Source of the DNA: Bacillus sp. JCM 19034
GTDB lineage: Bacteria; Bacillota; Bacilli; Bacillales; Bacillaceae_D
NCBI RefSeq assembly: GCF_001310635.1
Contig: NZ_BAXR01000002.1
Location: 372,001-436,000 of the forward strand
Direction: 5' to 3'
DNA: 64,000 nt
Below are positions 22,362 to 32,623 of the stretch, one piece after another. Made by a program: the position numbers and the translations under genes. The notes beneath the pieces were generated by a model. That model was not told where the DNA came from, ran no database searches, and saw only the letters and a program-made list of their open reading frames with translations. How positions within the stretch are numbered: the stretch's first letter is position 1; each line of letters begins with the position of its first letter.

Positions 22362-23655
22362 ATGAAAAGTGGTGAAGAAGCAATTGAATGGATTCATGGT
22401 CTATTGCAATTTGGCGTTAGACCAGGACTTACGAGAATGGAAATTCTATTAGAAAAGCTCGGTCATCCAGAACAAAAGTTAAAAGTGATCCATGTAGCTG
22501 GAACGAATGGCAAAGGTTCAACGGTAAGTTTATTAAGTCATGTATATGAACAAGGTGGATATAAGGTAGGTACTTTCACTTCACCATATATAGAGCGATT
22601 TGAAGAAAGAATCTCCTTAAATGGTCAACCAATTTCTGAGGGAGATCTCGTTTACTGTGCAAATAAAGTACGGAAATGTGTTGATGAGCTTATAAGAGAA
22701 ACGGGAGATCAGCCTACAGAATTTGAAGTTATTACATTAATGGCGTTTGTATACTTTGCTGAAAAAGCGAATCCAGATCTCGTTTTATTAGAAGTTGGAC
22801 TAGGTGGACGGCTTGATTCGACTAATGTTGTTACACCACTCGTTTCAATCATTACATCAATTGGATATGATCATATGAATATACTTGGGGACACATTGGA
22901 GAAAATCACTTTCGAGAAAGCGGGAATTATAAAACAAGGTGGAATCGTCGTTTCCGGCGTTAAACAATTAGAGGCAAAAAAGGTTATTGAACAAGTTGTA
23001 AAAGAGAAAGGTGCAAGTTATTATCAGCTCGGCGAAGATTTCACAGTAGATTTTATTCATAGCACCGCAGATGTTCAACAGCTTCATTATAGCGGAGATA
23101 AGATATATGACGTTAGTATTCACTTAAGAGGTCCACACCAACGTGATAATTCAGCAGTTGCAATAAAGACCATTGAGTTATTACAAAATAGAGGGTTTCC
23201 ATTAGATATACATAAGATAAAAGAAGGGATGAAGCGTACTTCGTGGATCGGGAGATTTGAAGTTATTCAAAATAACCTCTTATCGTATTAGATGGAGCTC
23301 ACAATGTTGAAGGTATTCAAGCACTTGCCGCTACTTTAAATCAGCATTATCCAAATAAAAGGTATCATTTTGTGGTCGCGATGACAAAGGAAAAAGATGT
23401 GCGTACAGTTATTCAACCATTAGATCGTCACGATTGCTCAGTTACATTTACAACATTTCCATTTTATCGTGCTGCCAAAGCAAACGACTTATATAAGAAC
23501 TCAGCCTATTAAAGGCAACGTCACAGGTGAACGAAGATTGGAAGAATGCATTGTTAGAATCGAGCAAAAAACTAGATGATCAAAATATGTTAATTGTTTG
23601 CGGTTCGTTGTACTTTATTTCGAACGTCAGGAAGTGGCTAAATGTTAGAACTTAG
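22362..23655 (+). CDS. folC: Folylpolyglutamate/dihydrofolate synthase FolC, with two one-base losses
   Basis: FolC adds glutamate to dihydropteroate and folates in the cytoplasm. Mur-ligase-type motifs include the P-loop HVAGTNGKGST near residue 48, GTFTSPY, LLEVGLGGRLDSTN, and HMNILGDTLEKITFEKAGI. A C is missing at 23276-23277; adding it reads NNPLIVLDGAHNVEG. A second loss lies near 23500-23515. The C-terminus then reads VCGSLYFISNVRKWL and stops at 23655, giving about 431 aa, the family length. The gene follows valS as in Bacillus. Confidence 0.93.
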
Positions 23656-23677
23656 AGGTTTCCTCTAAGTTTTTTTA
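23649..23677 (+). terminator. Rho-independent terminator of folC
   Basis: AACTTAGAGG pairs with CCTCTAAGTTTTTTT; the stem overlaps the folC stop codon. Confidence 0.9.
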
Positions 23678-23855
23678 GTTTGCCACTTCAGATTTTTCCA
23701 ATTTTTGATTATAATATAGTAAAATCAATTGAAAAGTTAGTTTATACTCTATTTGTCATGTATCCCCCATCCTTCTATAAAAGAATCCCCATTAAAAACA
23801 TTATCGTTCCCAAAAAACATTCGACAGTAAAACTATTAGATTGAGGTATTTTATA

Positions 23856-24614
23856 ATGGATCATTTGATAGTAATATTCGTATTGGCACTAGGACTTATT
23901 TTAGGTTCATTTTATAATGTTATAGGTTTACGTATTCCAATTGGAAAATCAATCGTCTGGCCAAGATCGCAATGTTTTAACTGTAAGCGATCTTTAACAA
24001 CAATTGAGCTAATCCCACTGGTCTCTTTTATCCTTCTTAAAGGGTGTTGTCAAAGTTGTAAGAAAAAAATCTCGGCGATTTATCCTCTAGTTGAACTTTT
24101 AACAGGTTTATTGTTTTTAGTAGCTTATTTCCATTTAGGTTTAACAGCCGAACTCCTCGTTGCTCTACTACTTATTTCCCTTCTGATGATTATCACCGTT
24201 AGTGACATTCGCTATATGATTATTCCTGATCGAATTCTACTTTTTTTCTGTCCTGTCTTTCTGTTATTGCGTTATACAATTGCACCTGCTTCCAATGCGT
24301 TTGAATCATTAGCAGGGATGTTAGTAGGATTTATAATGTTGTGGTTAATTAAAACGATCAGCCATGGACGTATGGGTGGAGGTGATGTGAAGCTGTTTGC
24401 AGTGCTAGGGATTGTTCTTGGGTTAAATGGTGTTCTGCTAGCCTTTATGTTGTCTTGTTTTTTTGGTGCACTCATCGGTGGAGTTGGAATGATGCTTGGT
24501 AAGGTTAGTAAAGGACAGCCAATATCATTCGGCCCTTATATTGCGATAGGTACTATGGTTACTTATTTTTTTGGCTCCTTTTTAATACAATTATATATAA
24601 GTCTTTTAAAATAA
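23856..24614 (+). CDS. comC: ComC/PilD-type prepilin peptidase
   Basis: A membrane aspartyl protease that cleaves and N-methylates type IV pilin-like ComG proteins for DNA uptake. It has about eight membrane segments in 252 aa. The N-terminal cytoplasmic zinc-binding cysteines are CFNC...CQSC, and the two catalytic aspartates are in TVSDIRYMIIPD and GGGDVKLFA. ATG 23856 is chosen because TTGAGG lies 9 bp upstream; an in-frame TTG at 23841 is part of that site. Position between folC and spoIIB is as in B. subtilis. Confidence 0.93.
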   Translation: MDHLIVIFVLALGLILGSFYNVIGLRIPIGKSIVWPRSQCFNCKRSLTTIELIPLVSFILLKGCCQSCKKKISAIYPLVELLTGLLFLVAYFHLGLTAELLVALLLISLLMIITVSDIRYMIIPDRILLFFCPVFLLLRYTIAPASNAFESLAGMLVGFIMLWLIKTISHGRMGGGDVKLFAVLGIVLGLNGVLLAFMLSCFFGALIGGVGMMLGKVSKGQPISFGPYIAIGTMVTYFFGSFLIQLYISLLK

Positions 24615-24750
24615 GAATTGAACTTCGTTTTATATTTTTAAACGTTATAATATTTAGATAATATCTTCTCAATTCATAGTTCTATCATATACAATTTATT
24701 AATAGAATACAGTATAGCAATTAGACATGATAGAAAGGGGTGCAAATAAA

Positions 24751-25769
24751 ATGGAGCAAAAGAAACAGTCGATTTCCGTACGTTTAAATGGTAAAGAGCA
24801 TAATGTGCAAGAAAAAACCATTGTGACAGATGAAAGAAAAGATACTAAACATCCCTTTATACCACCCCAAGATAATGTGATTGATTTTGGTGAGAAGCAG
24901 GAAGTGAGAAAGCAGAGTGAGCAGCCATTCTGGATGATGGCAATCGTGAAACGGGACCAAAAATACCATTTAAACGAAAAAAGAAACCATATTCACAAGG
25001 TAAAACGTTTCCGTATATGTTAGTTGCAGCATTAGGCTCAGCGATTATAGTGGGGGTTAGTCTAGGTTTAGTCATTTTAAATATGTTTACCGGGCAAAAT
25101 GGTGATGTTTCTTATGAAGCGGAACAAACAACAGGAGCAATTCCAAGCTTTACTGAAGATAAAGAAGGAATGCCTAATCTATCTTTAGAAATTGTGCAAG
25201 GGGCTGCATTTACTGATTTGGAACAAGCTGAGAAAAGTCGTGATGCAATTATGGATCAAGGCTTTGCTGCAACATTGACAAGTGAAACTGAACCTATTTA
25301 TATGTTCATTGGTGTAGCAGGTGATCGTGCTCAAGCAGCGAAAATAAATGAGATTTATGAAGGCTACGGCCAAGATACGTATTTAAAATCGTATGGTGTT
25401 GAGGGACAGAATGTGAGCGGACAAGCACCAGAATTATACGAATGGTTTACAAATGCGATTAGTCTGTACTATGATATGGTACAGCTCTCTATAGACGGTT
25501 TAAACGGAGGGACGATGATTACGAGTGAGCGAATAGATCAGATTGAGAATGCTTTTGATTCTTTACAAGATAAACGTAATCAGGCGTTCGCCCCTTTAGA
25601 GGAGGATGTTCAACCAATTGCATTAACAATGGGCGATCAATTAATGCAAGCGAAGGATGAATTGAAAGCTTATGCTTCGGATGGTAATGAAGAGAATTTG
25701 TGGAATGGTCAACAAATATTATTAGACACTATGATTACCTATGAGGAATTTATCCATATGCTTAACTAG
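24751..25769 (+). CDS. spoIIB: SpoIIB, engulfment protein, with one one-base loss
   Basis: SpoIIB helps septal thinning and engulfment during sporulation. The N-terminal half is cytoplasmic and hydrophilic, followed by a basic stretch (KIPFKRKKK), one membrane segment (MLVAALGSAIIVGVSLGLVI), then a SPOR-like extracytoplasmic repeat (LSLEIVQGAAFTDLEQAEKS). One base is missing near 24925-24930, where EQPF should continue into LDDGNRETGPKIPFKRKKK; adding it gives about 339 aa. The ATG at 24751 follows AGAAAGGGG. Assigned largely from position between comC and maf plus domain layout. Confidence 0.85.
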
Positions 25770-25796
25770 GTGCAGTAAGGTTAGTAAAATGATCAT

Positions 25797-25837
25797 AGAG
25801 GTATTTCAAAGTACTACTTTGTGATACCTCTCTTTAG
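25797..25837 (+). terminator. Rho-independent terminator of spoIIB
   Basis: AGAGGTAT...AAAGTA pairs with TACTTTGTGATACCTCT and is followed by CTTT. Confidence 0.75.
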
Positions 25838-25983
25838 CTTATTTATGGAATAGGAAAGGCAATATATTCATTTTATGAAATTATTAATACTTTCGTTTCC
25901 CCCATTGTTAATTATCAGTCAATTTGGTATTCTTAATAATACCTTGTACAATAGTATAAAACTTATTGTCGAGGTGACCCTTC

Positions 25984-26553
25984 ATGAAGCCATTCATTTT
26001 AGCCTCACGTTCCCCGAGGCGACAAGAACTCCTAGAACAGATGAATCTTTCTTTTATTGTGAAAGCTAGTGAAAAAGAAGAAAAAGTCGATGATGCTTTG
26101 CCGCCACATGAACTTGTGATGGCATTAGCCGAGCAAAAGGCAGAAGACGTTTGGAGACAGGATCAAAAAGAAATTGTATTAGGAGCCGATACGATTGTTT
26201 ACGATCGTGGCCAGGTCCTTGGTAAGCCAGTTGATGAATATGACGCAAAACGTATGCTTGAACAATTATCAGGTCGGTCTCACCAAGTGTATACCGGTGT
26301 AACAATTTATTCTGAGCAGAAGACGGTTCGATTTTTCGATTATACGGATGTAACGTTTTATTCGCTAACGTCAGAAGAAATCAATTGGTATGTAAAAAGT
26401 GGAGAGCCATTTGATAAAGCTGGTGCTTATGGCATCCAAGGGCTTGGTGCTTATTTTGTGCAAAGAATGGAAGGTGATTATTATACAGTAATGGGATTGC
26501 CGCTAGCAAAAACAGTACGTGCATTACGAGCATTTGCGATTGATCCTCTCTAA
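25984..26553 (+). CDS. maf: Maf family nucleotide pyrophosphatase
   Basis: Maf hydrolyses dTTP, UTP and modified pyrimidine nucleotides to monophosphates; overproduction inhibits septation in B. subtilis. The 189-aa protein has the signature LASRSPRRQELL at the N-terminus, GADTIV near residue 67, and KAGAYGIQG. The ATG has GAGGTGACCC upstream. It is followed by radC as in Bacillus. Confidence 0.95.
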   Translation: MKPFILASRSPRRQELLEQMNLSFIVKASEKEEKVDDALPPHELVMALAEQKAEDVWRQDQKEIVLGADTIVYDRGQVLGKPVDEYDAKRMLEQLSGRSHQVYTGVTIYSEQKTVRFFDYTDVTFYSLTSEEINWYVKSGEPFDKAGAYGIQGLGAYFVQRMEGDYYTVMGLPLAKTVRALRAFAIDPL

Positions 26554-26609
26554 AAAAATATTTGCTTCCTCACACGGTCGATCCGACATTTGAGAGGAGT
26601 GCTTCGGAT

Positions 26610-29097
26610 TTGAACCGAGTAAATGCTACTACGTTACTTATAAAGGATGTACCCCATTCTGAACGACCACGTGAACGTATGTTAAAGTTAGGTCCTTGTT
26701 CCCTATCAAACCAAGAGATCATTGCGATATTATTACGTAATGGTACAAAAAACGAATCTGTTCTTCAACTTGCTCAGCGTGTACTTGCTGCCTTCGATGG
26801 TCTCGTCCATTTAAAGGAAGCGGCTATTGAAGAGTTATGTCTAATTAACGGAATTGGTGAAGCGAAAGCGATAGAACTTGCTGCAGCAATTGAACTTGGC
26901 AGACGGATTCATTGTATAAAAACAGGAGAACGGTATGTCATTCGTTCTCCTGAGGATGTCGCTAATTATGTGATGGAGGATATGCGCTTTTTGCAGCAGG
27001 AACATTTCGATTGCCTCTATCTAAACACTAAGAACCAAGTTATTCTTCGTAAGACGGTTTTTATTGGCAGTTTAAATGCAAGCATTGTACACCCTAGAGA
27101 GGTGTTCAAAGAAGCGTTGAAGCGATCAGCAGCTTCGATCATTTGCTTGCATAATCACCCATCAGGTGTGCGCCTGTACGGTATGGTTTATTAGCAATCT
27201 TGATTTAGAATTCTTTGCATGATTCTATGGTCACCCTCTTACCTTATGAGGAAACGGAGTAAGGGACAATAGCATGATGGGAAAAGGAGAAGAGACGACG
27301 AAACGATCTAGTCGAGTCCGTTCTTCAGACCAAGTAATGTATGGTAAAGGCTAAACTGCTTGAATCCTAGATGGATGTGTGTAGGGTGCACCATTGTCTA
27401 CGGTCGTTAATAGGCAATGTAGGTAGGATACTATGTATCACCTGAACATACGTTATAGCAAAGACTACCTTGCAGTTCTCAAGTTGAGAAAAACGTCAAA
27501 CGGGATACCTAACCATTACGTATCTAATAAATGATATAATTCAGGGATTGCCTAAGTGCAATGTTTGCATAGGGTAACGGATTCTCCGTAGTACTCAACG
27601 TCTGCTTGTAATGAGTAAGTCATGGGGAAGGGAGAAAGATTGAACGATCGTCTAAATGGGAAGGAGTCATGAAGATGGCACGAAATCCATTGCAACAACT
27701 AGACGTGATAAAAAATGCTTCGTTACAAAACCGTAAAATCACTGATTGTTACCGGCTTCTTTATAATCATTTATTATGGGAGCATGTACTTTATAATCAA
27801 CAAAATAAAACTAGGTTGAATCATATTGAAATAGAGCTATTATGCTGTGCATTAAGAAAGGGAGACTTCTTGACCATTACGTCTTCATTACGCCGGCTCA
27901 AGGCATTAATGAATGTTATAAAGATAGTGTTGTTGACGATCTATCCCCCTTATGATAGGAGATATCGCAATTGTGCTGTCTATGATGATGTTCACGAAGC
28001 ATTATTTCACCTAAGACGAGTCTTTCCAGCTGTTACATGGTATATTGAAGGGACAATTCAAGAAGGAAATGAGCAGCCGCTACTATTAGAGTTTTTAGCG
28101 AAGAAAATTGACGATCGCCGTTTTTTAGCTTTGCTCTCAGTGGTTTTTGAGTGGGAGAAACAGTATTTTTCGGATAAAACTCCTTTATTGAGCATATGTA
28201 TAAACTGCTATTTACAACAATTAGATCAATTGATTGTTCCTTTACAGCAACAATCGAATCACATTTACTATGTTCGTTGTCATTCACACTTTCGAATCGG
28301 GGTGGTCGGAAGAAAATTAGTGGCAAAACATATTCTTAAAAGCATTAAAAGTGAAGAGATTGTTCAAATAAGCTTACAAATCCGTCATGTAACAGATTCT
28401 TCTCGCTTTCACCAGTATGATATGTTAGCTAAGAGGCATCCTAAAACAAGGCTGTATTTTATGAAGTATTTGATCCCATATTATGAAATGAAACGGTTTA
28501 TTCAACTTAAAGGATATGGAATATAGAAAATAGGAAAATTTATCATCGACCTCACTTATCAAACAAATCGGAAATTGATATTCTGAATATCTATAATAAT
28601 GAACTTGATCGCTTTGTTCGTTTATACAGGCTAGCTTCTAATCATTCACAGCTTACATTACTGTTCTTTTATGCTGAGGGAAGCTTTTTAAAGACAATCG
28701 CTTATAAACGGAAAACGACGGTTCGTAAAGTGGCTAAAAGCATGAGAAAGTATAGGCAAGGCTGCTTAACGTTATTAGATAACGGACAAGATGATAAGGA
28801 AGTTATGTATCGTTTGTTGAAGTACAGTGATTTTAAGGAATGAAGTGTTTATAAAGGTCAATCGGCGAGCCGTATACTTTGAAAGAGGTACGTACGGTTC
28901 TGAGGGAGATATGTGAAACCTGTGAATTTTTAAAAGGCGCACATGATCGACCCTACGATCCAACGCCAAGCCGTGAAGATATTGAAGTAACAAAAAGACT
29001 TACTGAATCAGGGAAAGTACTAGGTATTGATTTACTTGATCACATTATTATAGGTGATCATCGTTTTGTTAGTCTTAAGGAGAAAGGTTACGTCTAA
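26610..29097 (+). CDS. radC: RadC (JAMM protein) interrupted by a group II intron; exons 26610-27167 and 28957-29097
   Basis: Exon 1 ends ...CLHNHPSG and exon 2 begins [15 protein letters not shown]. Joined exactly at 27167/28957 they give the JAMM signature HNHPSGDPTPS and a 232-aa protein, close to the 231 aa of B. subtilis RadC. The N-terminal half holds helix-hairpin-helix elements ([33 protein letters not shown]). The likely start is TTG 26610 behind GAGAGGAG; an in-frame ATG at 26562 would add 16 residues. RadC's role is poorly defined (DNA repair not confirmed). Without splicing, translation stops at 27194 in the intron, losing the conserved Asp and the last strands. Confidence 0.93.
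27669..28843 (+). CDS. Degenerate intron-encoded maturase, catalytically dead RT plus X domain, with one one-base loss
   Basis: The ATG follows AAGGAG within intron domain IV. An open frame of 285 codons runs to 28526; one added base near 28500-28545 joins it to [20 protein letters not shown], giving about 391 aa to 28843. Compared by eye with LtrA: the RT0 segment ([18 protein letters not shown]) and the WYIEG strand are kept, but the motif A aspartates are replaced ([11 protein letters not shown]). The PQGG motif is gone ([11 protein letters not shown]), and YADD is CHSH ([14 protein letters not shown]). The thumb/X region is well kept ([37 protein letters not shown]). No C-terminal DNA-binding or HNH endonuclease domain follows. 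Likely role: splicing only. Confidence 0.85.
28867..28900 (+). ncRNA. Group II intron domain V
   Basis: A 34-nt hairpin with GAGCCGTAT pairing to ACGTACGGTTC around a two-base bulge and a GAAA tetraloop. The AGC catalytic triad occupies positions 2-4. It is the active-site element of the intron ribozyme and shows no disabling change, unlike the protein. Confidence 0.95.
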
Positions 29098-29281
29098 AAA
29101 ATTCAAAAAGATCGTCCGTTTTGAGGATAGCGTAGGAGAGGTAAGAGTGGTAACATAGAGAATGGTAAGTTAACTGCTTATGACTTTTTTTTAGAATTCG
29201 GGGAACGGAAGCTATTTTTTTTCGCGAATTTCGATATAATGAATCGTACGATTTCGGATATAATTGAAGGGAGATACATAG

Positions 29282-30322
29282 ATGTTTGGTGGTTTTTCAA
29301 AAGATATAGGTATAGATTTAGGTACAGCTAACACACTTGTATATGCAAAAGGGAAAGGGATTGTTGTACGTGAACCGTCAGTTGTCGCTTTACGAACTGA
29401 CACAGGTTCAATTGAAGCAGTAGGTAATGATGCGAAAAACATGATTGGGCGTACGCCAGGGAATATTGTTGCAGTACGACCTATGAAGGATGGGGTTATT
29501 GCTGATTTTGATACTACAGCAACAATGTTAAAATACTTTATTCGTCAAGCATTAAAAAATCGTTCTTTATTTACACGCAAGCCGTCAGTCATGGTATGTG
29601 TTCCATCAGGTATAACTGCGGTTGAGAAGCGTGCAGTTGAAGATGCGACGAAACAAGCAGGAGCGAAAGAAGCATACACGTTAGAAGAGCCATTTGCAGC
29701 AGCGATTGGTGCAGATCTTCCAGTTTGGGAACCGACGGGTAGTATGGTTGTTGATATTGGTGGCGGTACGACAGAAGTTGCGATTATCTCATTAGGTGGG
29801 ATTGTAACAAGTCAATCGATTCGAGTTGCTGGTGATGAAATGGACGATGCAATTATTCAATACGTTAAGAAAAAATATAATTTAATGATTGGGGAGCGTA
29901 CGTCTGAATCATTGAAAGTAGAAATTGGGTCTGCAGGAGATCCAGATGGTGTTGATGATATGGATATTCGTGGACGTGACTTATTAACAGGTTTGCCTAA
30001 AACGATTACGGTTACGGCAGAAGAAATATCAGGAGCACTGTCTGATACGGTATCAATAATCATTGAAGCCGTTAAAAATACATTAGAGCAATCGCCACCT
30101 GAGCTTGCTGCCGATATAATGGATCGTGGAATTGTCTTAACTGGTGGGGGAGCGTTATTGCGTAACCTTGATCGTGCTTTAAGTGATGAAACAAGTATGC
30201 CTGTCGTTGTTGCGGAGAATCCATTAGACTGTGTCGCAATTGGAACTGGTAGAGCATTGGAAAATCTCCATTTATTCCGCTCTAAAAATGGTATTACATC
30301 ACGATCAGATCGAAAATTGTAA
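29282..30322 (+). CDS. mreB: MreB, actin-like cell shape protein
   Basis: MreB polymerises on the inner membrane face and directs lateral wall synthesis by the elongasome. It is 346 aa, slightly longer than usual. The N-terminus [20 protein letters not shown] carries the phosphate-1 loop, [13 protein letters not shown] the phosphate-2 loop, and [15 protein letters not shown] the adenosine motif. It has GAAGGGAGAT upstream. First gene of mreBCD-minCD; two TATAAT-like boxes lie at 29233-29262, but no clear -35 was found. Confidence 0.97.
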   Translation: MFGGFSKDIGIDLGTANTLVYAKGKGIVVREPSVVALRTDTGSIEAVGNDAKNMIGRTPGNIVAVRPMKDGVIADFDTTATMLKYFIRQALKNRSLFTRKPSVMVCVPSGITAVEKRAVEDATKQAGAKEAYTLEEPFAAAIGADLPVWEPTGSMVVDIGGGTTEVAIISLGGIVTSQSIRVAGDEMDDAIIQYVKKKYNLMIGERTSESLKVEIGSAGDPDGVDDMDIRGRDLLTGLPKTITVTAEEISGALSDTVSIIIEAVKNTLEQSPPELAADIMDRGIVLTGGGALLRNLDRALSDETSMPVVVAENPLDCVAIGTGRALENLHLFRSKNGITSRSDRKL

Positions 30323-30335
30323 GTAGGTGTCGGTG

Positions 30336-31208
30336 ATGTCATCTTTCTTCTCAAATAAAAAGCTCATTGTTCTCCTTGTCGGTATAATTATTTTAGTTGG
30401 CCTGATCGGTTATACAATGCGTGATCGAGAAACCGTATCTGGCCCAGAACAAGTGATAAGAGACTCTGTTGCTTGGGTGCAGACAGTCTTCATGAAACCC
30501 GCATATTCAATTGCGGGTTTCTTTGAAAATATTCAGGATATTAAGCAAGTCTATGACGAGAATCAATTATTAAAAGCTAGATTAGATGAGTACGCACAAA
30601 TTTCAATTGAACGCAACACGTTACGTAATGAAAATGAGACTTTGAAAAATATGCTTGATCTCGAAGAAAGCTTAAACGATTATTTACTTCGTTCGGCTGT
30701 CGTCATTCATCGAAATCCTGATCGCTGGACAGAATATATTGGTATTAATAAAGGTACGGAACACGGAATTCAGCCTAATATGGGCGTTATTGATTCAAAA
30801 GGTGGATTAATCGGTAAAATTCAACAAGTGAGTGAATTCTCAGCAAGGATTCAGTTATTGAGTGACAATGATCGGACAAACCGGGTATCAGCAATGATTT
30901 CTTCAGATCAAACGATTAATGGCTTTATTGAAGGGTATGATGAAGACAAAGGTTTGTTAATTATGCGGATGATTGACCTTGAAGCAGAAATCGAAGAAGA
31001 GGAAATTGTAACGACGACAGGGATGGGCGGAGTATACCCAAGTGGGATTTTAATAGGTGAAGTTGTTAGTGTTGAACCGGATGAATATGGACTGACGCAA
31101 AATGCTTATATTAAACCGACAGCAGACTTTTATTCATTGGATTATGTGTTTGTAATAGAACGAGCAAGTACATCGCTTGATCCTGGGCTGTTAGAGGAGG
31201 AAAGGTAG
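30336..31208 (+). CDS. mreC: MreC, cell shape scaffold protein
   Basis: MreC is a bitopic membrane protein linking MreB to penicillin-binding proteins. One N-terminal membrane segment (LIVLLVGIIILVGLIGY) is followed by a coiled coil (about 65-110) and a beta-rich extracellular domain with NPDRWTEYIGINKGTEHGI and GMGGVYPSGILIGEVV. The length is 290 aa. Start ATG 30336 has AGGTGTCGGTG before it. The stop overlaps the mreD GTG start. Confidence 0.96.
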   Translation: MSSFFSNKKLIVLLVGIIILVGLIGYTMRDRETVSGPEQVIRDSVAWVQTVFMKPAYSIAGFFENIQDIKQVYDENQLLKARLDEYAQISIERNTLRNENETLKNMLDLEESLNDYLLRSAVVIHRNPDRWTEYIGINKGTEHGIQPNMGVIDSKGGLIGKIQQVSEFSARIQLLSDNDRTNRVSAMISSDQTINGFIEGYDEDKGLLIMRMIDLEAEIEEEEIVTTTGMGGVYPSGILIGEVVSVEPDEYGLTQNAYIKPTADFYSLDYVFVIERASTSLDPGLLEEER

Positions 31209-31732
31209 TGAGTCGAACTTATATTCCTATCGTTGTATTCCTCTTCTTTGTGATAGAAGGAACTTTAGTACAGCTGTTTGTTCCGCATCATCATGAGTGG
31301 TCATATGTCTTTGTTCCACGATTTATGATTGTATTTATCATATTAATCGGTATCCATATTGCCCGATCAGTAAGTTTAGTATATGGACTCATCATTGGTT
31401 TAATGTACGATGTTGTTTATACACAGCTTTTAGGTGTTTATACTTTCGGCTTTGCCTTAATTGGCTATTTCTTCGTTTTTCCATATAAACAAGTTCAGGA
31501 CCGCTTTTTATTACAGTTGGCGATCATAGTTATTGCAATATCCTTTTTTGAATACTATCAATTCGGGCTGTATATGTTAATTGGACTTAACGATACATTG
31601 CATAATGTATTTTTACAAGAACGTTTATTGACAAGTGTTGTTTTTAATCTTACTTTTGCCATTTTATGCTATTATCCATTTCTAAAGTTAATGGATTATG
31701 TTCAGAGTCAAGAGAGATTGAGAACAAGATAA
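31208..31732 (+). CDS. mreD: MreD, cell shape membrane protein
   Basis: A 174-aa integral membrane protein with about five hydrophobic segments, beginning with GTG overlapping the mreC stop; GAGGAAAGG serves as ribosome binding site. It contains SLVYGLIIGLMYDVVYTQLLG, the conserved G-x-x-x-D region of MreD. It works with MreC in the elongasome. A weak hairpin (CCTTTTTTCTTAAAAGAAAAAGG) follows at about 31736-31758. Confidence 0.94.
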   Translation: MSRTYIPIVVFLFFVIEGTLVQLFVPHHHEWSYVFVPRFMIVFIILIGIHIARSVSLVYGLIIGLMYDVVYTQLLGVYTFGFALIGYFFVFPYKQVQDRFLLQLAIIVIAISFFEYYQFGLYMLIGLNDTLHNVFLQERLLTSVVFNLTFAILCYYPFLKLMDYVQSQERLRTR

Positions 31733-31915
31733 AACCTTTTTTCTTAAAAGAAAAAGGGATTCTCTTTTTTAATGTTGAATGTATAAATGTACGATGTACG
31801 TTAGACGTATTGTGTTTAAAGCGGGCCCTTCACCTTCATTGAATGTAAATTAACACAATACGCATTTTATAAACACAATATCAAAATAGGAACACAAAAG
31901 GTAAGGGAGACAGAG

Positions 31916-32610
31916 GTGAACACGGTGATGGTTCCGAACAAACAACATGTTACGATTAAAGGGACAAAAGAAGGTTGGTCTTTTTGTTAGATGATCGTTG
32001 TTCCTATGAGCTATTAATAAATGAATTAAAGGAAAAGCTTACTTCTAAGCATTATCAACTATCAGATGGTCCCAATTTACTTGTAAAGGTTGAAAGTGGA
32101 TATCGTTATTTAAAAGAAGAGCAAAAAGAAGAAATAGAAGCGATTATTACTGATGGCCGTAATCTCGCTATAGAAGTGTTTCATTCAAACGTTATTTCAC
32201 TGGAAGAGGCTAAGAAGATTCAGCGGAAAAATCAAACGGTCACACTTACAAGTATCGTCCGTTCAGGGCAAGTAATTGAAGTTGATGGTGATATTATATT
32301 AATTGGTGATGTCAATCCAGGTGGAAAATTGCAAGCATCTGGCAGTATATACATAATGGGTGCATTACGAGGGATTGCTCATGCTGGCATAAAAGGGGAT
32401 CATTCAGCTGTTATTTCAGCATCAGTGTTAGATCCTTCTCAGTTAAGGATAGCAGATAAAGTGAAAATATTTGATCCATCGCCAGATGAAGCAATTATGA
32501 CATCTGCATATATTGATCATGAATCTCAATCATTAAAAATAGCTAGAGTTCAGCAACTTGTTCATACACACCGGCATCTAAGTAAATCTTTAGATCAGGT
32601 AATGGAATAG
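31916..32610 (+). CDS. minC: MinC, septum site-determining FtsZ inhibitor, with one one-base loss
   Basis: MinC blocks FtsZ ring assembly away from midcell. The N-terminal domain reads QHVTIKGTKEG and, after adding one T at 31974-31975, continues LVFLLDDRCSYELL. The C-terminal beta-helix has RSGQVIEVDGDIILIGDVNP and GSIYIMGALRGIAHAG. The restored length is about 231 aa. GTG 31916 is chosen because AAGGGAG lies 7 bp upstream; GTG 31925 and ATG 31928 are also in frame. minD follows 13 bp later. Confidence 0.93.
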
Positions 32611-32623
32611 ACAGAAAGGGGTT

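Larger units (their letters stand above)
27168..28956 (+). mobile_element. Group II intron, LtrB-like (mitochondrial-like, IIA) type, in radC
   Basis: The 5' end is GTGCGCC, as in Ll.LtrB, and the 3' end is CCCTAC. Domain V is at 28867-28900: 34 nt with the AGC triad, GAAA tetraloop and closing CGTACGGTTC. EBS1 ACCTGA (27440-27445) pairs fully with IBS1 TCAGGT (27162-27167). The base before EBS1 (C 27439) pairs with the first exon-2 base (G 28957), the IIA delta pairing. EBS2 GGGTG (27384-27388) pairs with CACCC (27156-27160). A domain VI stem ATGTG/CACAT (about 28911-28945) leaves an A 7 nt from the 3' end as candidate branch point. The length is 1,789 nt including one gene. Confidence 0.95.

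Noticed and set aside
27180-27668. Separate IS element in the radC interruption
   Set aside because: No inverted repeats or transposase; all of it fits group II intron domains I-IV.
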